Positions 11,179-21,755 of a DNA stretch of 64,000 nucleotides are shown in pieces. The stretch lies in the NCBI RefSeq assembly GCF_009870125.1, contig NC_046681.1:16443001-16507000 (forward strand), given 5' to 3'. The position numbers and the translations under genes are program-made. The notes below the pieces were generated by a model. That model had not been told where the DNA came from, made no database searches, and saw nothing but the letters and a program-made list of their open reading frames with translations. Every line of letters starts with the position of its first letter. Within the stretch, counting starts at the first letter, position 1. The DNA comes from Drosophila pseudoobscura. Taxonomy: Eukaryota; Arthropoda; Insecta; Diptera; Drosophilidae.

Positions 11179-11361
11179 TGTAAACTTTTAATAGCACGGT
11201 TTTATTATATGTTCTTCTGTCTTCATTGTCGTATATCAATTAATTTGTGTTGGCATATCGATACTTGTCGAGGACAAGTATCGATATATCGAGTACATTG
11301 GTATTTCTTATAATACTATCGATGAGATTCAAATCTTATAAACTAATATTCATATCTTACA
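11179..11361 (-). repeat. 5' LTR (183 bp)
   Basis: Identical copy of 5768-5950. It would hold the element promoter. No clear TATA box at a fitting distance from an initiator is visible; TATCGATA motifs in the palindrome at 11255-11287 could bind DREF or BEAF-32. The internal region begins at 11178 reading leftwards on the minus strand. Confidence 0.96.
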
Positions 11362-11540
11362 AATATAATATAATATAATAATTAATGAATGATAAATAAA
11401 AATATATAAATAATTAATGAATAAGTATAAATAAAAATATATAAATAATTAATGAATAATAAATAAAAATATATAAATAATTAATGAATAAGTATAAATA
11501 AAAATATATAAATAATTAATGAATAATAAATAAAAATAAG
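11362..11540. repeat. AT minisatellite with alternating 32/35-bp units
   Basis: Units beginning TAATTAATGAAT start at 11379, 11411, 11446, 11478 and 11513, so spacings are 32, 35, 32 and 35. The 35-bp units carry AAGTAT-AAT where the 32-bp units carry a shorter AAT. This is a 67-bp higher-order dimer repeated about 2.4 times. The same AT sequence lies left of the LTR element (about 5738-5767), showing the element inserted at the array's edge. Confidence 0.88.
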
Positions 11541-11853
11541 AAATAATTTTGAAAAAATTTGTAATACCTTAATTTATGTTTAGATCACAGTGAATTCTTT
11601 TTAATTACCCAATTTTTGTATTAAAAATAAATTTGGGTGTGTTTTCTCTGAGTGTATAAGGAGATTGGACGCAAAGATTTCCTGGAGAATGCTTTCCTAC
11701 TAAAATCACTGTCAAAAAGTTTCAATTCGTATTTCTTACGTTGCAAAACATATTTTATTCATCACTTATTGATGACACTTATTTGTTCTCAATCATACGC
11801 CTTCATATTTTCAGTATTTTCTTGCATTTCTTACCCCTTACAGTAGATCCGCT

Positions 11854-11877
11854 TCTCTCTCTCTCTCTCTCTCTCTC
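11854..11877. repeat. (CT)12 microsatellite
   Basis: An uninterrupted TC/CT run of 24 bases in non-coding sequence. Confidence 0.93.
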
Positions 11878-14800
11878 GCTCGCATATTTATGGGACGTCC
11901 ATTACTCAATCCCGTTGCCTTCGCAGTGAACAAATCACTTTTTAACCCCAGCGTTGCATTGGAGGGCTTGGCCTTCCGAATCCCCCTTCGATTCGACTAC
12001 TTCACATATTTATTGGTATTTTTCTTTGGCTTTTCCCTCCGCCCTTCGTTCCCAGCCACAGAAATGCGAAACGCTTCAATTTCTTCCCCATTTGGAGACG
12101 TTCCTCAATCTCCTTCCCTCTGGCGTAATTCCAATCGATTTTGATGAGATAACTCCCCCAGAGATACCGATCCTTCAGATTACTTCAAGTTGCTTCTTTT
12201 TTTTTGGGTGTTGAAGTTGCAAGTTTTCCTCTTAGTTTTTTGGGGTCAAGCGTAGAATAGTTTTCCGTATTTTGCTTATTTTGAATGTGGGTCAAAGGGC
12301 GGCTGCAGGCAGCGGCTGTTGTGGTGTTGCCAAGGATTTTTCAATTTATGCTGGCTTTTGGCCAAAGGAAAAACGATGCCAGAAATTGCCGACGACACAT
12401 GGCCTTAAATCAGCGGGAGATTTATCAATTTGAATTTTGACAATTGGGTTTCGAAAGCCACAGCCACGAGGATTTTGTATCCTATAATTATTCCATAACA
12501 TTTTCTCTAAATTTTGCCAAAATGGATCCTTCCCCGTTTTAAATCAATCGAATTTAATTTCATAATATTTTCTCATAAAATATTCTCCCTGGGAAAAATC
12601 TATGGAATAAAGGGAAAAGCTTGGGTTCCGTTCCCTTTTGCCCTCTCATTTCTGTCAATTCATCAAAACTGTTTGGTCCTTCCGGCAAGTCATGCTGCCG
12701 CTTCGAGTGGTGCTTCCCTTCTTGCTCCCCTTTTGGCCCCAGTTATCTTCCAGTTATCCTTCTTTCCAGCCAACAGCATCTTCTGTTGCCCGTTCTTAGC
12801 CGCTTTTTTAATATCCTTAAAACGTTTTATGACTGCCAAAGCCAGAGCCACACGCATCACTTGAAATTCAAACGTTTTCTTGTGTCTTTGTGGTCTTATG
12901 GCTTTTTTAATGCGCATAAAGGGAGCTCATCGCCATTCTCATTCCCCTTTCTCTCTTTTCTCTTTGAATGCTTCGGTTTTGGGGGCATCCGAGGGTCAGA
13001 GGTTGATTGTTGTGAGAGTGTTAACCCTTTGATTGCTTTCCCCTTAAGCGTTGCAACTTTTTGTGGCCCACTTTGTGGCGCAGCAGCTTTGCGGCACACA
13101 CATTCCGCGAATCAAATTTTGGACTGCGTCAAATATTTTTTATGTCGCAGCAACGTGCCACCTGTCTTCTCCTACTCCTGCTGCATTTTGTCTGCCACTT
13201 TGCCCCACCCCCTTAGATTTTGTTAGTGCCCATTTTCCCGTAGAGGAAAAAAACCCCCGTAAAAGCGGGAGGAGCACAGGAGGTTCTCGAAATTGTTTAA
13301 AGTCATTCGCATGTGTGTAAAAGGTGGCGAAAAAAAACAACAAAAAGCTACAAAAATAAGGGATAACAGTCGGCTCTGTGGGGAATGTATCGACCAGGCG
13401 ATACCCTGGGAATCTCCAGATATATAGGTCCTAAGGGTTTTCCAACCATTCACGATGGTAGATTATTATTTGGGCAGGGTGTAAAACCCCTCTGGAAAGG
13501 GAGCTTCCTTGCCTCAGAACTTTTTTCCTTCCTTGAAAATTATGTAAAGATAAAAGGCTTTTATTTTAAGATATAGACAGATATTATCCCAAATCTTCGC
13601 TTGATCTTCGAAAATGTTTCCCTATTTGTAGAGAATTTTCTTCTGCCACAAATACAACATACCCCACACGAATGCCCTGTAAAATACAACAATTTTAACG
13701 CGTACAACACTTGGCTTTCTCTCGCTCTCTCTCTCTCTCTCCCTTATCTATCTCCATCTCTCTTTGTTTCTTTCGCTGCTGCGAAGCTGTTGGAAAATTC
13801 CCTCCTTTTTATGTCACTGGGGAAATTTACGTTCTACCCATCAACGTCAGCAGAATTTTTAAAGTGCAGGGCGTCCTGTGGGTCACAGGATTCGTGGCAT
13901 GATGCGTGTGGCTGCAGCCAACGTTTTTTATTAAAAACTAGTGCACAGAGGATACAAGGGGCATGCCCCACACACACAGGCTTTAAAAGCGGCAACAGTT
14001 TAGCGCGAATTTGGAAGAATGGCAAAGACGATTTAATGGAGTGGAATGGTAAAATTACTTATAGAAGATGGAGTTTTCTTTTGAATTAAAGTGGTTTTTA
14101 GACATTTGTATCATTATGTGATTTTATCTCCATCTATTCCATATAATACCATTTCAAAAACTATATTTGTATGCCTTTAAAGGACTTTCTTCACTCATTT
14201 TCCATCCCATCCCTGTTTGATCCCTTTTCGAACACTCAACACGTATGTTTTGCCTTTGCAACACTATCCCTCGCTGTCCAACACTGTAAATACCGTCAAC
14301 CACAAACGTAAAGAACTTTTCCTTCGATTGGAAACTTTCCCCCAAGGGAAAAACACGCACACAAGTCCAGAGTTTTGCCATTTTTTAAGCCACTTTAGTG
14401 GCAGCGAGAAACTGTGAACCTGCGACCCGGACGGACCCCGGGAAATGCAATTTTCCACTTTTCCACCTTTCATTAAATTAGCCGTCTGCTTAGGAATGCT
14501 GCCAGAGGAGCATAAAATGAGATTGCTACGCACCATAAAAACAAAAGGCAGACCGGGGCAGACCCCACCAGAGCCACAGCCACTCTTCTCTGTGGAGCTG
14601 TGGTGGCCCTCTCCCATTGATCCCAGGAGTGGGGTGGGAGTGCCCCTCCACCCCTTACGCATCATGCAACAAATTTGCTGAAATAAGAAGCTTTGGACAA
14701 TTAATTGAATTTATTGCGTATTTTGCGTGTTTTCTGGGGACCAGCAGCAGCGGATACCTGAGGGGTGGCTTTCCACCAACAGGAAGCCCCACAAGAGGCA

Positions 14801-17550
14801 AACACACGGGACGACGGACCACATCACACACCTGTAACTGTAAATAAGGAAAAGCAGACACAGAACCTAAGAAGAAAGGAGGAAGGAGAAAGGAGGAAGC
14901 AGGAAAAGCTACGAAGGTTGGGGAGGGCAGGGGAGGGGCGACAGGTATAGACGTGTCTAGACACGCAGAGCGAAGGGAGGCTGGCTGAGGGAAGAAACTA
15001 CTTTTTAAAGCAGCCCTGAATTATGGCAACTAAAGGTGGCATGCCACAGTTGTGTGTGTGCTGCTGTGGCAAGGACTTGACCATAAACTCACGCCATGAA
15101 ATGGGAGATTTTTGAGCACAGATACGACAAGCTGGTATCCCGTAGGATGGGGCAAGAAGATCTAACGCGGGTTTAGAGAAAGATATACCCAGGGATGGCA
15201 ATAAATCTTGGATTATTTGTATCCGAAAATTCTCATTAAAATCCTTCACAGGAAATTTTCAATATTTTTGCTTTAAAAATCCAACACAAATAGTGTACAT
15301 CAGTTTTTCTCTACTTTCACATAATTTACCCCAAACTAAACCTCCCTGTTACCATTACAGGGTATACTTTAATAATTTATTACAGAATTCGCATTATTTT
15401 TCAGGGTTTCTACTAGGGGTAGGGTGGGATGAATGGATGGATAACCCCCCAAGTGCGAGCCACCTGCTCCAGCTGCTCCTTGGGGCACACGTGACGCATT
15501 ACGTGCAGTGCCCCTCCCTGACCCCCAGGCGTGACGTGCGTGGTGCACACACGTCATTATTAATGCATTTGCACACGTAAGCAGCAGGAGAGAAGAGAGG
15601 AGTGGGAAGGAGTGGGGAGGGGAGAAGGAGAAAGCCTCAGAAGGAGGCAAATTGGAGCTACGTACAAGGAGAAGGGCGATTTCAATTTCAACTTCAACCC
15701 CAAATGAGAATTGCAACCCCTCGTAAGTATTCCCCTAAGCCACTTGTAGCTCTGGCCTTTTGAACTCCTCAAGTGGGAAGGAGGGAAGCCCCAAAAAGCA
15801 ACCTTTGATGCCCCTCAATACCGTAGACCCGTACCTATATGCCGGCCAGAGCCTCTCTGGGCCAAAAGGGCTTTACGGCTTATATGGGTTTCGATTTTTA
15901 CTTATTTGTTTGGTTTTTTCGGCGCTTTTTCCTGCCTTTTCCTCTTTTCTTAAAGTCCAGTTCCCAGGCTTCGGGGTGTCCCCAGAGGCTGTGCTCTCTC
16001 GATGGGCATTTTGTTTTAATTTACATAAAGGGTTTACGGAACGGGTCGTAAAATGTCACTGGATCGCCGGAACGGCGCAGCCACGGCTCCAAGATTACGA
16101 ATACGAGATGTCCTGCATGTCTTTTAAGTTTCCTTCCATCCCGCAGCAGCATCCTGTGTGTCCCCCGTCTAGACGTTGTCTGCTGTTCAGGTAATAAAAA
16201 AGGACATAAAGGTGTTCTCCAGCAGGCAGTGGGAGGAGCAGCGGGTGGATCTCGTTAGTCGTTTGATTTTATACGCAGTTTTATGACTGCATTAAGGCCA
16301 CTGGACGATGTCGGCGACATGTCACATGTCACCTGTCAGAGGGCCACAGTAAGGACTGCTTACAGATTACTTTTGATGGGAACAAGCGATGGATGGGGAT
16401 TTCCCTCTGAGGGAGCTCATTTAGGAACGGTTTTGTATGCATTGGATATTTATAGAAGGAGAAATAAGGTTTCCATGTCTTCCAGCATTTCTAGATATAT
16501 TTTTTGTGTGGATTCGCATCTCCTTTGCCCATTTCAATCGAAAAACTTCATGGCTTTCAGTCGTACAACAAAGTAACACCGTTTAAACCCAGACTAGACA
16601 CAAATTCCCCGTCCAGATTCTATCGCCCGAAGCCCAATCGAATGCATAATTGAATAATTGATTCGATTTGATTGGGAACTCCGCAGCAACACTTTTGATC
16701 GCCAGAAATAAATGATTTTGACAGCATAAATCCATTCTCTGTTTCGTGTTTCGATTGTGAAATATTTAAATCGTGGCAAACACATGTTCTACGCGGATCC
16801 CAAGCGAAGGCCCAAAACGGCAGGCAGGCAAAAAATAAAAAAAAGATTAAATTTTACGCTGCATTGGCGACAGAAAACATATGTCGGCGCTGCCCGGGGA
16901 GCCCACGGTTGGCCCCCCCAGCCCCCCTAAGGGGTCGTTTGCACGCAGCTACTGTTTGGGGCTACTGTTCGAGGGAGGAGGGGGGAAACAACGGGGGAGA
17001 ATAGAGAACGAGGAGGAGAAGGAGAAGGAGTTGCGGGCATTCGAGTATGAAATATGCCCTGCCCTGCCTGTGTTTTCAGCTCTCTGCAGAAGTCCCCCTC
17101 TCGCCCCTCTCCTCCTATATACCCGTACAATATTGCACATATCAGTGTTGCACAGTGAGGTCTGTATGTCTGTGCACCAGGCACACTACCATGGGAGATA
17201 TATTGATAAATTGCTGCCCCTCTCACTTAAAAAGCCGCAGCAACAACGTCATTAGTGGGTTGCGTTTCCTACCCCCCCCTCCACCCCCCGCGAGGGAGTT
17301 TTTCGGACGAAGCCTGCAATAAAAATCAATGTTTTTTAAGGGCCCCGAGACCGAGACCCCCAATAGAGGGGAACCCCCCCCCTCGTCTTTTTCCTTGTGG
17401 TTTTTGCAACAAAACATATGTTTCGATGGATGGTTCGGCGGTGGGAGAATGTGTTCCCATTGCATGTGGAAAACTCTGATAATTATGGGTGTCGCATATG
17501 CATAAGTAAGCACCAGGCACAAGGCACCAGGGCCAGGCCTAGACGGAACA

Positions 17551-17585
17551 GAGGGGAGGGGTGGGGGGTGGGGAGGGGAGGGGAG
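17551..17585 (+). other. G-quadruplex-prone tract
   Basis: Six runs of at least three to six G separated by single A or T bases within 35 bases on the plus strand. The run lengths and one-base loops meet the usual G-quadruplex pattern easily. No gene feature is attached to it. Confidence 0.7.
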
Positions 17586-19766
17586 AGCCTCCTCCGCCAC
17601 TCAAGTGGAAGTTTTGCGGTGCAGTACATTCCCCCCAGGGACATCATTTGTTGTGGTCATATGTGTATCTGTATCTGTATCTTTCACTACAAATGCATTA
17701 GTCTTCTTTCCCCTGGAGTGGGGGGATCGCCACAGAAGTTCTCTGAACTCTTGTACTCTGGCAAACATTTAATGATTTTCCGGGAACTATAAATTATCGA
17801 ATGGGTCGGGGGTGGGTGGGGGACTCTATAATAATATTACTTTCCACGGAATGCCATTTTACAACATAATTTAAGGAGATTCTTTTGTTTAAGGACTTCA
17901 GAGTAATTATTTCTGGAATATTTAAAGCGAAAAAGATCTGAAAAAAGGATCTTTCATTTGATCTGCTTTATAAAAAAACTTGAGGGGTAAAATCTTTCCA
18001 GATTCCAAAGATTTTACACACCATATACCATAGATTTATGTTCCCGATTATCTCCTATGATCCTCCTCGTGAGCAAGGCGAGTGAGCCAAGGGTTGGCGT
18101 ACAAGAAAGCAAGTGCTCAGGGGATCGCGTCTTATCTTCTTCACAAGATACAATAATGGAGTAAAGGCACTTCAAACCTTTTCTATCTACTGGAATATTT
18201 TACTACAATATTTCATCATTGAAGCCCAGAAGTTCCTTCCGAATGCAATTTCTGAAATCCAATTTTCTGTCCAAAAAAATATTACAAATTAAAATTCAAA
18301 GTAATCCCCCACAAAAAAACACTTAAATGCCCAATAAAATGAATTTCCTTTCATAGCTGGCGAATGAATATTAAAATTCAAAGGGAATCCCCTAAAGAAA
18401 ACGCTTTAATCACCCATAAATATGAGTTTTTTGCCATCATTTTAAATATGTAGTTAAACCATTCCCAAATGTATTTTGCATTGACTATTCACGTATATAT
18501 TTAACCGTTTATATACCCCATTCAGAGCGCCACAACATGTACTTCCACAGCGAGGGTATTCGTCCTATGTGGCATGTCAACAAATGAATTTCATTAGCAA
18601 CTTTTGTCATTGTCATTCGATGTTGGTACGTCTGTACGTGCCGTTTGATCAATCTCCGGGATTCAGATTGTTTTTCCACAGTTTTTCGTCTCTCGTTTTT
18701 CTCTTCCCATGCAATATCGCAACTCTCAAGCGACTGCAGTTCCGCCGTTTTTATATAGAAACAATCTGCAGTATTCCACGACTAAATTGCCTTTTCAGTG
18801 GGGGGAGGGCGGGGGTCATGGGGGCATGGTATCTATCCCCCTCCCACGGGGGAATGATTTTCAATTTTTAATATACTCCGAAACAAACGACCAAACGACA
18901 GTTGACAATCAATTTTAATAACCTTTAAAGCAATCCATGGATCCACAACAATTTTCTGTACAATTTTCTGGCACGGCACAGTTTCAAAAACAGACATAAA
19001 TCACGCCTCGAAATTTTTGACCCCATTAACAATGACAAAGCGAGGCGAAGGGTGACTGTGAAGCCCCTTTAGGCGCAGCCCCCCTCCCCCCCTCCCAGCT
19101 GACAACAGCAGTCGCGGAGTATTTTACGAGGAGTATCTCTCCCCGAAAAAACACTTTTTGTGCCTTTTTGCTCACTTCAAACGAAATGAAGCGAACGAAC
19201 AGAAGTGGAGTCTTGTCTTCGCTTCTTCGTTGAAAAATGTCCGCAGGCCATGTTTTTTGCCTTTTTTAGAGGGTATCAGGAATCGGTAGGGGGTATATGC
19301 ATTTAAGGATGAGTATTTACACGAATTTGTAATTGAATATAAACGAAACCCTCTATATAAATATACCCCGATTGATTATGCTGGTAAAAAATAAGTGAGT
19401 TTTTTAAAATATTTTTCAGAAAGCCTGTTTAAAATCTATTTTCTGTAATTGAATTTTAATTTTTTCCACTAAATATCCCTTGTAATTTTATTATTATTTT
19501 AGCAAATATTTAAGCAGGAATTTTAAGTAGTAAACTTTTTATAATAAAAAAAATTAAATTAATTAAATTAAAATCAGAAAAATTTTTAACAAATTTAACT
19601 AATTGAAAATTGATTTTTATTTTTATTTATTACTATATTTGGTTAGCAGTTCCATATAACAAATATCAAGCGGACAACAAATATTTCGCTATACGGAAAA
19701 TTCGAATTATTTTTTTTAAATATTAATTTTATATAACAAAAATTATTTGTTATAAAGAAAATTCGT

Positions 19767-19842
19767 TATATGTATATATGAATATATGAATATATGTATA
19801 TATGTATATATGTGTATATGTATATATGAATATATGTATATA
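19767..19842. repeat. TATATG/AATATATG repeat
   Basis: Roughly 76 bases of irregular TATATG and GAATATATG repeats, inside a broader AT-rich zone. It has no coding content. Confidence 0.8.
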
Positions 19843-20466
19843 CAAATGAAAAATAAAAGTAATTTCCTAATTGTTTGACACAAATTCAATCCCAAACTCA
19901 TGATATTATTTCCAGAACTGGTTGGGAATTACAATAATTTTTATAATTCATCTGAAATGTGGATCTTTTGGGGGTATTCTTGGGGTCCATCAGACCAGAG
20001 TTGTGCTGATGAATGATGTTGTTGTTCTTACGAATACAACGCTCATTTGCATCACTTAAACAACAATTACATGCCCCCCAGAGGGGGTTCAGAAACAATA
20101 AGCGTGGGGGGAGGCGGGGATCTCCGCGTACATCCCTGGACCATCCCCCTGGAAATCCCAGACAGACTCCTCTGCCCTCTGGCCCGGCCCCAGCACTGCA
20201 TATGAATAAGTTATGGGAAAAAAGTGTCTCGAGGCAAGAGCTTCCTTCGCTTTGGATTTCGGATACGGACTTGGACTTGGATTTTGAAATGTCGGTAAAA
20301 TATGATTGCCAGTCGAAAAGAAAATATACAAATAAAGAAAAGAAAAGCAAAGAAATGCAAAGCCGCGGCTCGTCCGCCCTGGGGCTCTCTTGTGGCCCAG
20401 ACATGTAGCCAGACACAGGGTCCTGCCTGCCTCAGGGCTCAAGTTGCTCCTTTATTTTTCTGTTTG

Positions 20467-20495
20467 GTGTGTGTGTGTGTGTGTGTGTGTGTGTG
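20467..20495. repeat. (GT)14 microsatellite
   Basis: An uninterrupted GT run of 29 bases. A C-rich tract and a CT microsatellite follow within 250 bases. Confidence 0.95.
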
Positions 20496-20628
20496 CCCTG
20501 TTCCGCCGCATTGTTGCCGCTTTTCACACAACCGCCGAGCCGCTTTCCAACTTCCGGTTCAATAAACTTTTGCGAAAAGTGTTCGCGTATATAGTTTTCT
20601 GTCCTTTTTTTGTGTAGTGCGCGGAGTA

Positions 20629-20660
20629 CCCCCCCCCCTCCCCCTCCCCGTCCCCCTCCC
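20629..20660 (-). other. C-run tract (minus-strand G-quadruplex candidate)
   Basis: A ten-base C run is followed by shorter C runs separated by T or GT. Read on the minus strand these are five consecutive G runs with one- or two-base loops. Confidence 0.65.
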
Positions 20661-20710
20661 ATATAGAATTGTATATAATGATAACGATTTTCCCCTGCAT
20701 TTCCCCTTCC

Positions 20711-20733
20711 CTCTCTCTCTCTCTCTCTCTCTC
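20711..20733. repeat. (CT)11 microsatellite
   Basis: An uninterrupted CT run of 23 bases. Confidence 0.93.
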
Positions 20734-21259
20734 GTTGTGTGTCTGAAGTGCGGCAACAGGACTGACGTTTATTAACTGGTTTTATGTAGGTCCTTCGCTT
20801 CTCCTCTTCCCCCTCTCTCCCTGGCAAAGTTGTATGTTGCAACGCTTTAGGCGACTTGTAATGATAGGAGTTTCCCAAATCCCCCCTCTCCGTCCCCCCC
20901 TTGCCCTGTTCTCGCGGCTAACCGCGCATTTGCTGCGTGTAGTATTCCGTGTCGTGTGGCAGTTGCAATTGCAATTGTTTCTTGCGCCCGGCCACAAATG
21001 GCTTCTCCACGGAACGGCTGCCCCGCATTGCCTGTTGATTGTGTGGCGGCGCGGCCAAAGTGTTGCCAACATTACGCGGGAAAAGCGTAGCGAAATTATC
21101 GAACAAATTGTCCATAAACTCGAAAGCAATTTTCCTGCGAAAAACCCCTTAAAAGGCGATTAATCATTCAGAATACTGCAGTTTGCCGAAGAGGGTTTTC
21201 CCCCGAGACCAGGGCATAAATAATGTACAGGTTGCCAGGATAATATGCCTTTCGTGGCA

Positions 21260-21755
21260 GCTTTGATTTGCCAGAGACTGCAAATGGCAGTTCCTTCTTA
21301 CAGTTTGAGAGTTCAAGCAGCAGTTGGCAGCTCTTTTTCTCACTCTTTCCGACTTTTGGCAGCAGTTGGCAGCTCCGCTTCTCACTTTCCTGTTTTTAGG
21401 AGCAATTGGCAGCTTTTTTTCTTACACTTTTTCGAGTTTAAGCAGCAGTAGAAAGCACGCTTTTTAACTTTTTGTCCTTTAGGAGCAGTTGGCAGTTCCT
21501 CTCACACTTTCTCGAGATCAAGCAACGGTTGGCAGCAATTGGCAGTTCCTCTTTTCACTGTTTTCCTTTTGAGAGAAGTGGATAGCCCTTTTTCTCACTG
21601 TTTGCCTGTTGGCAGCAGTTGGCAGCTCTTTTTCTCACTCTTTCCGACTTTTAGCAGCAGTTGGCAGCTCCTTTTCTCACTCTTTTCGACTTTTAGTAGC
21701 AAATGGTAGCTCCTTTTCTCACTATTTGCCTTTTGGGAGCAGTTGGCAGCTCCAA
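21260..21755. repeat. ~42-bp degenerate minisatellite, about 12 copies
   Basis: A core of the form GCAGTTGGCAGCTCC followed by TTTTCTCACT and a TTTCGACTTTT-like tail recurs every 40-50 bases from about 21260 to 21755. The copies near 21310, 21610 and 21655 are best preserved; others carry small indels. Since 42 is divisible by three, minus-strand frames show repeated Cys-Gln-Leu-Leu-Lys-like peptides, but they are broken by stops and length changes. It is therefore treated as a minisatellite, not a gene. Confidence 0.87.

Larger units (their letters stand above)
5768..11361 (-). mobile_element. Complete Ty3/gypsy-type LTR retrotransposon
   Basis: A 5.6-kb element on the minus strand with two LTRs of 183 bp that read identically by eye. 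Each LTR starts TGTAA and ends TTACA. The four bases AATA flank both ends (5764-5767 and 11362-11365), a 4-bp target duplication. The internal part carries gag (two CCHC knuckles) and pol (protease, RT, RNase H, integrase) with no env: only about 106 bases lie between the pol stop and the 3' LTR. The leader between the 5' LTR and the gag ATG is about 52 nt. Domain order PR-RT-RH-IN places it in Metaviridae; an mdg3/blastopia-like affinity is a guess. Identical LTRs and long open frames point to a recent, possibly active insertion. Confidence 0.96.
11541..21245. other. Non-coding region, no gene recognised
   Basis: About 9.7 kb without a recognisable coding exon. Frames here lack known domains and are broken by low-complexity runs. 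Notable content: a CT microsatellite near 11.86 kb, another CT run around 13724-13741, G-rich tracts near 17.55 kb and 18.8 kb, an AT-rich zone at 19.4-19.85 kb with TATATG repeats, and a GT and CT pair at 20.47-20.73 kb. It may be intergenic or intronic; nothing here settles which. Confidence 0.6.
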
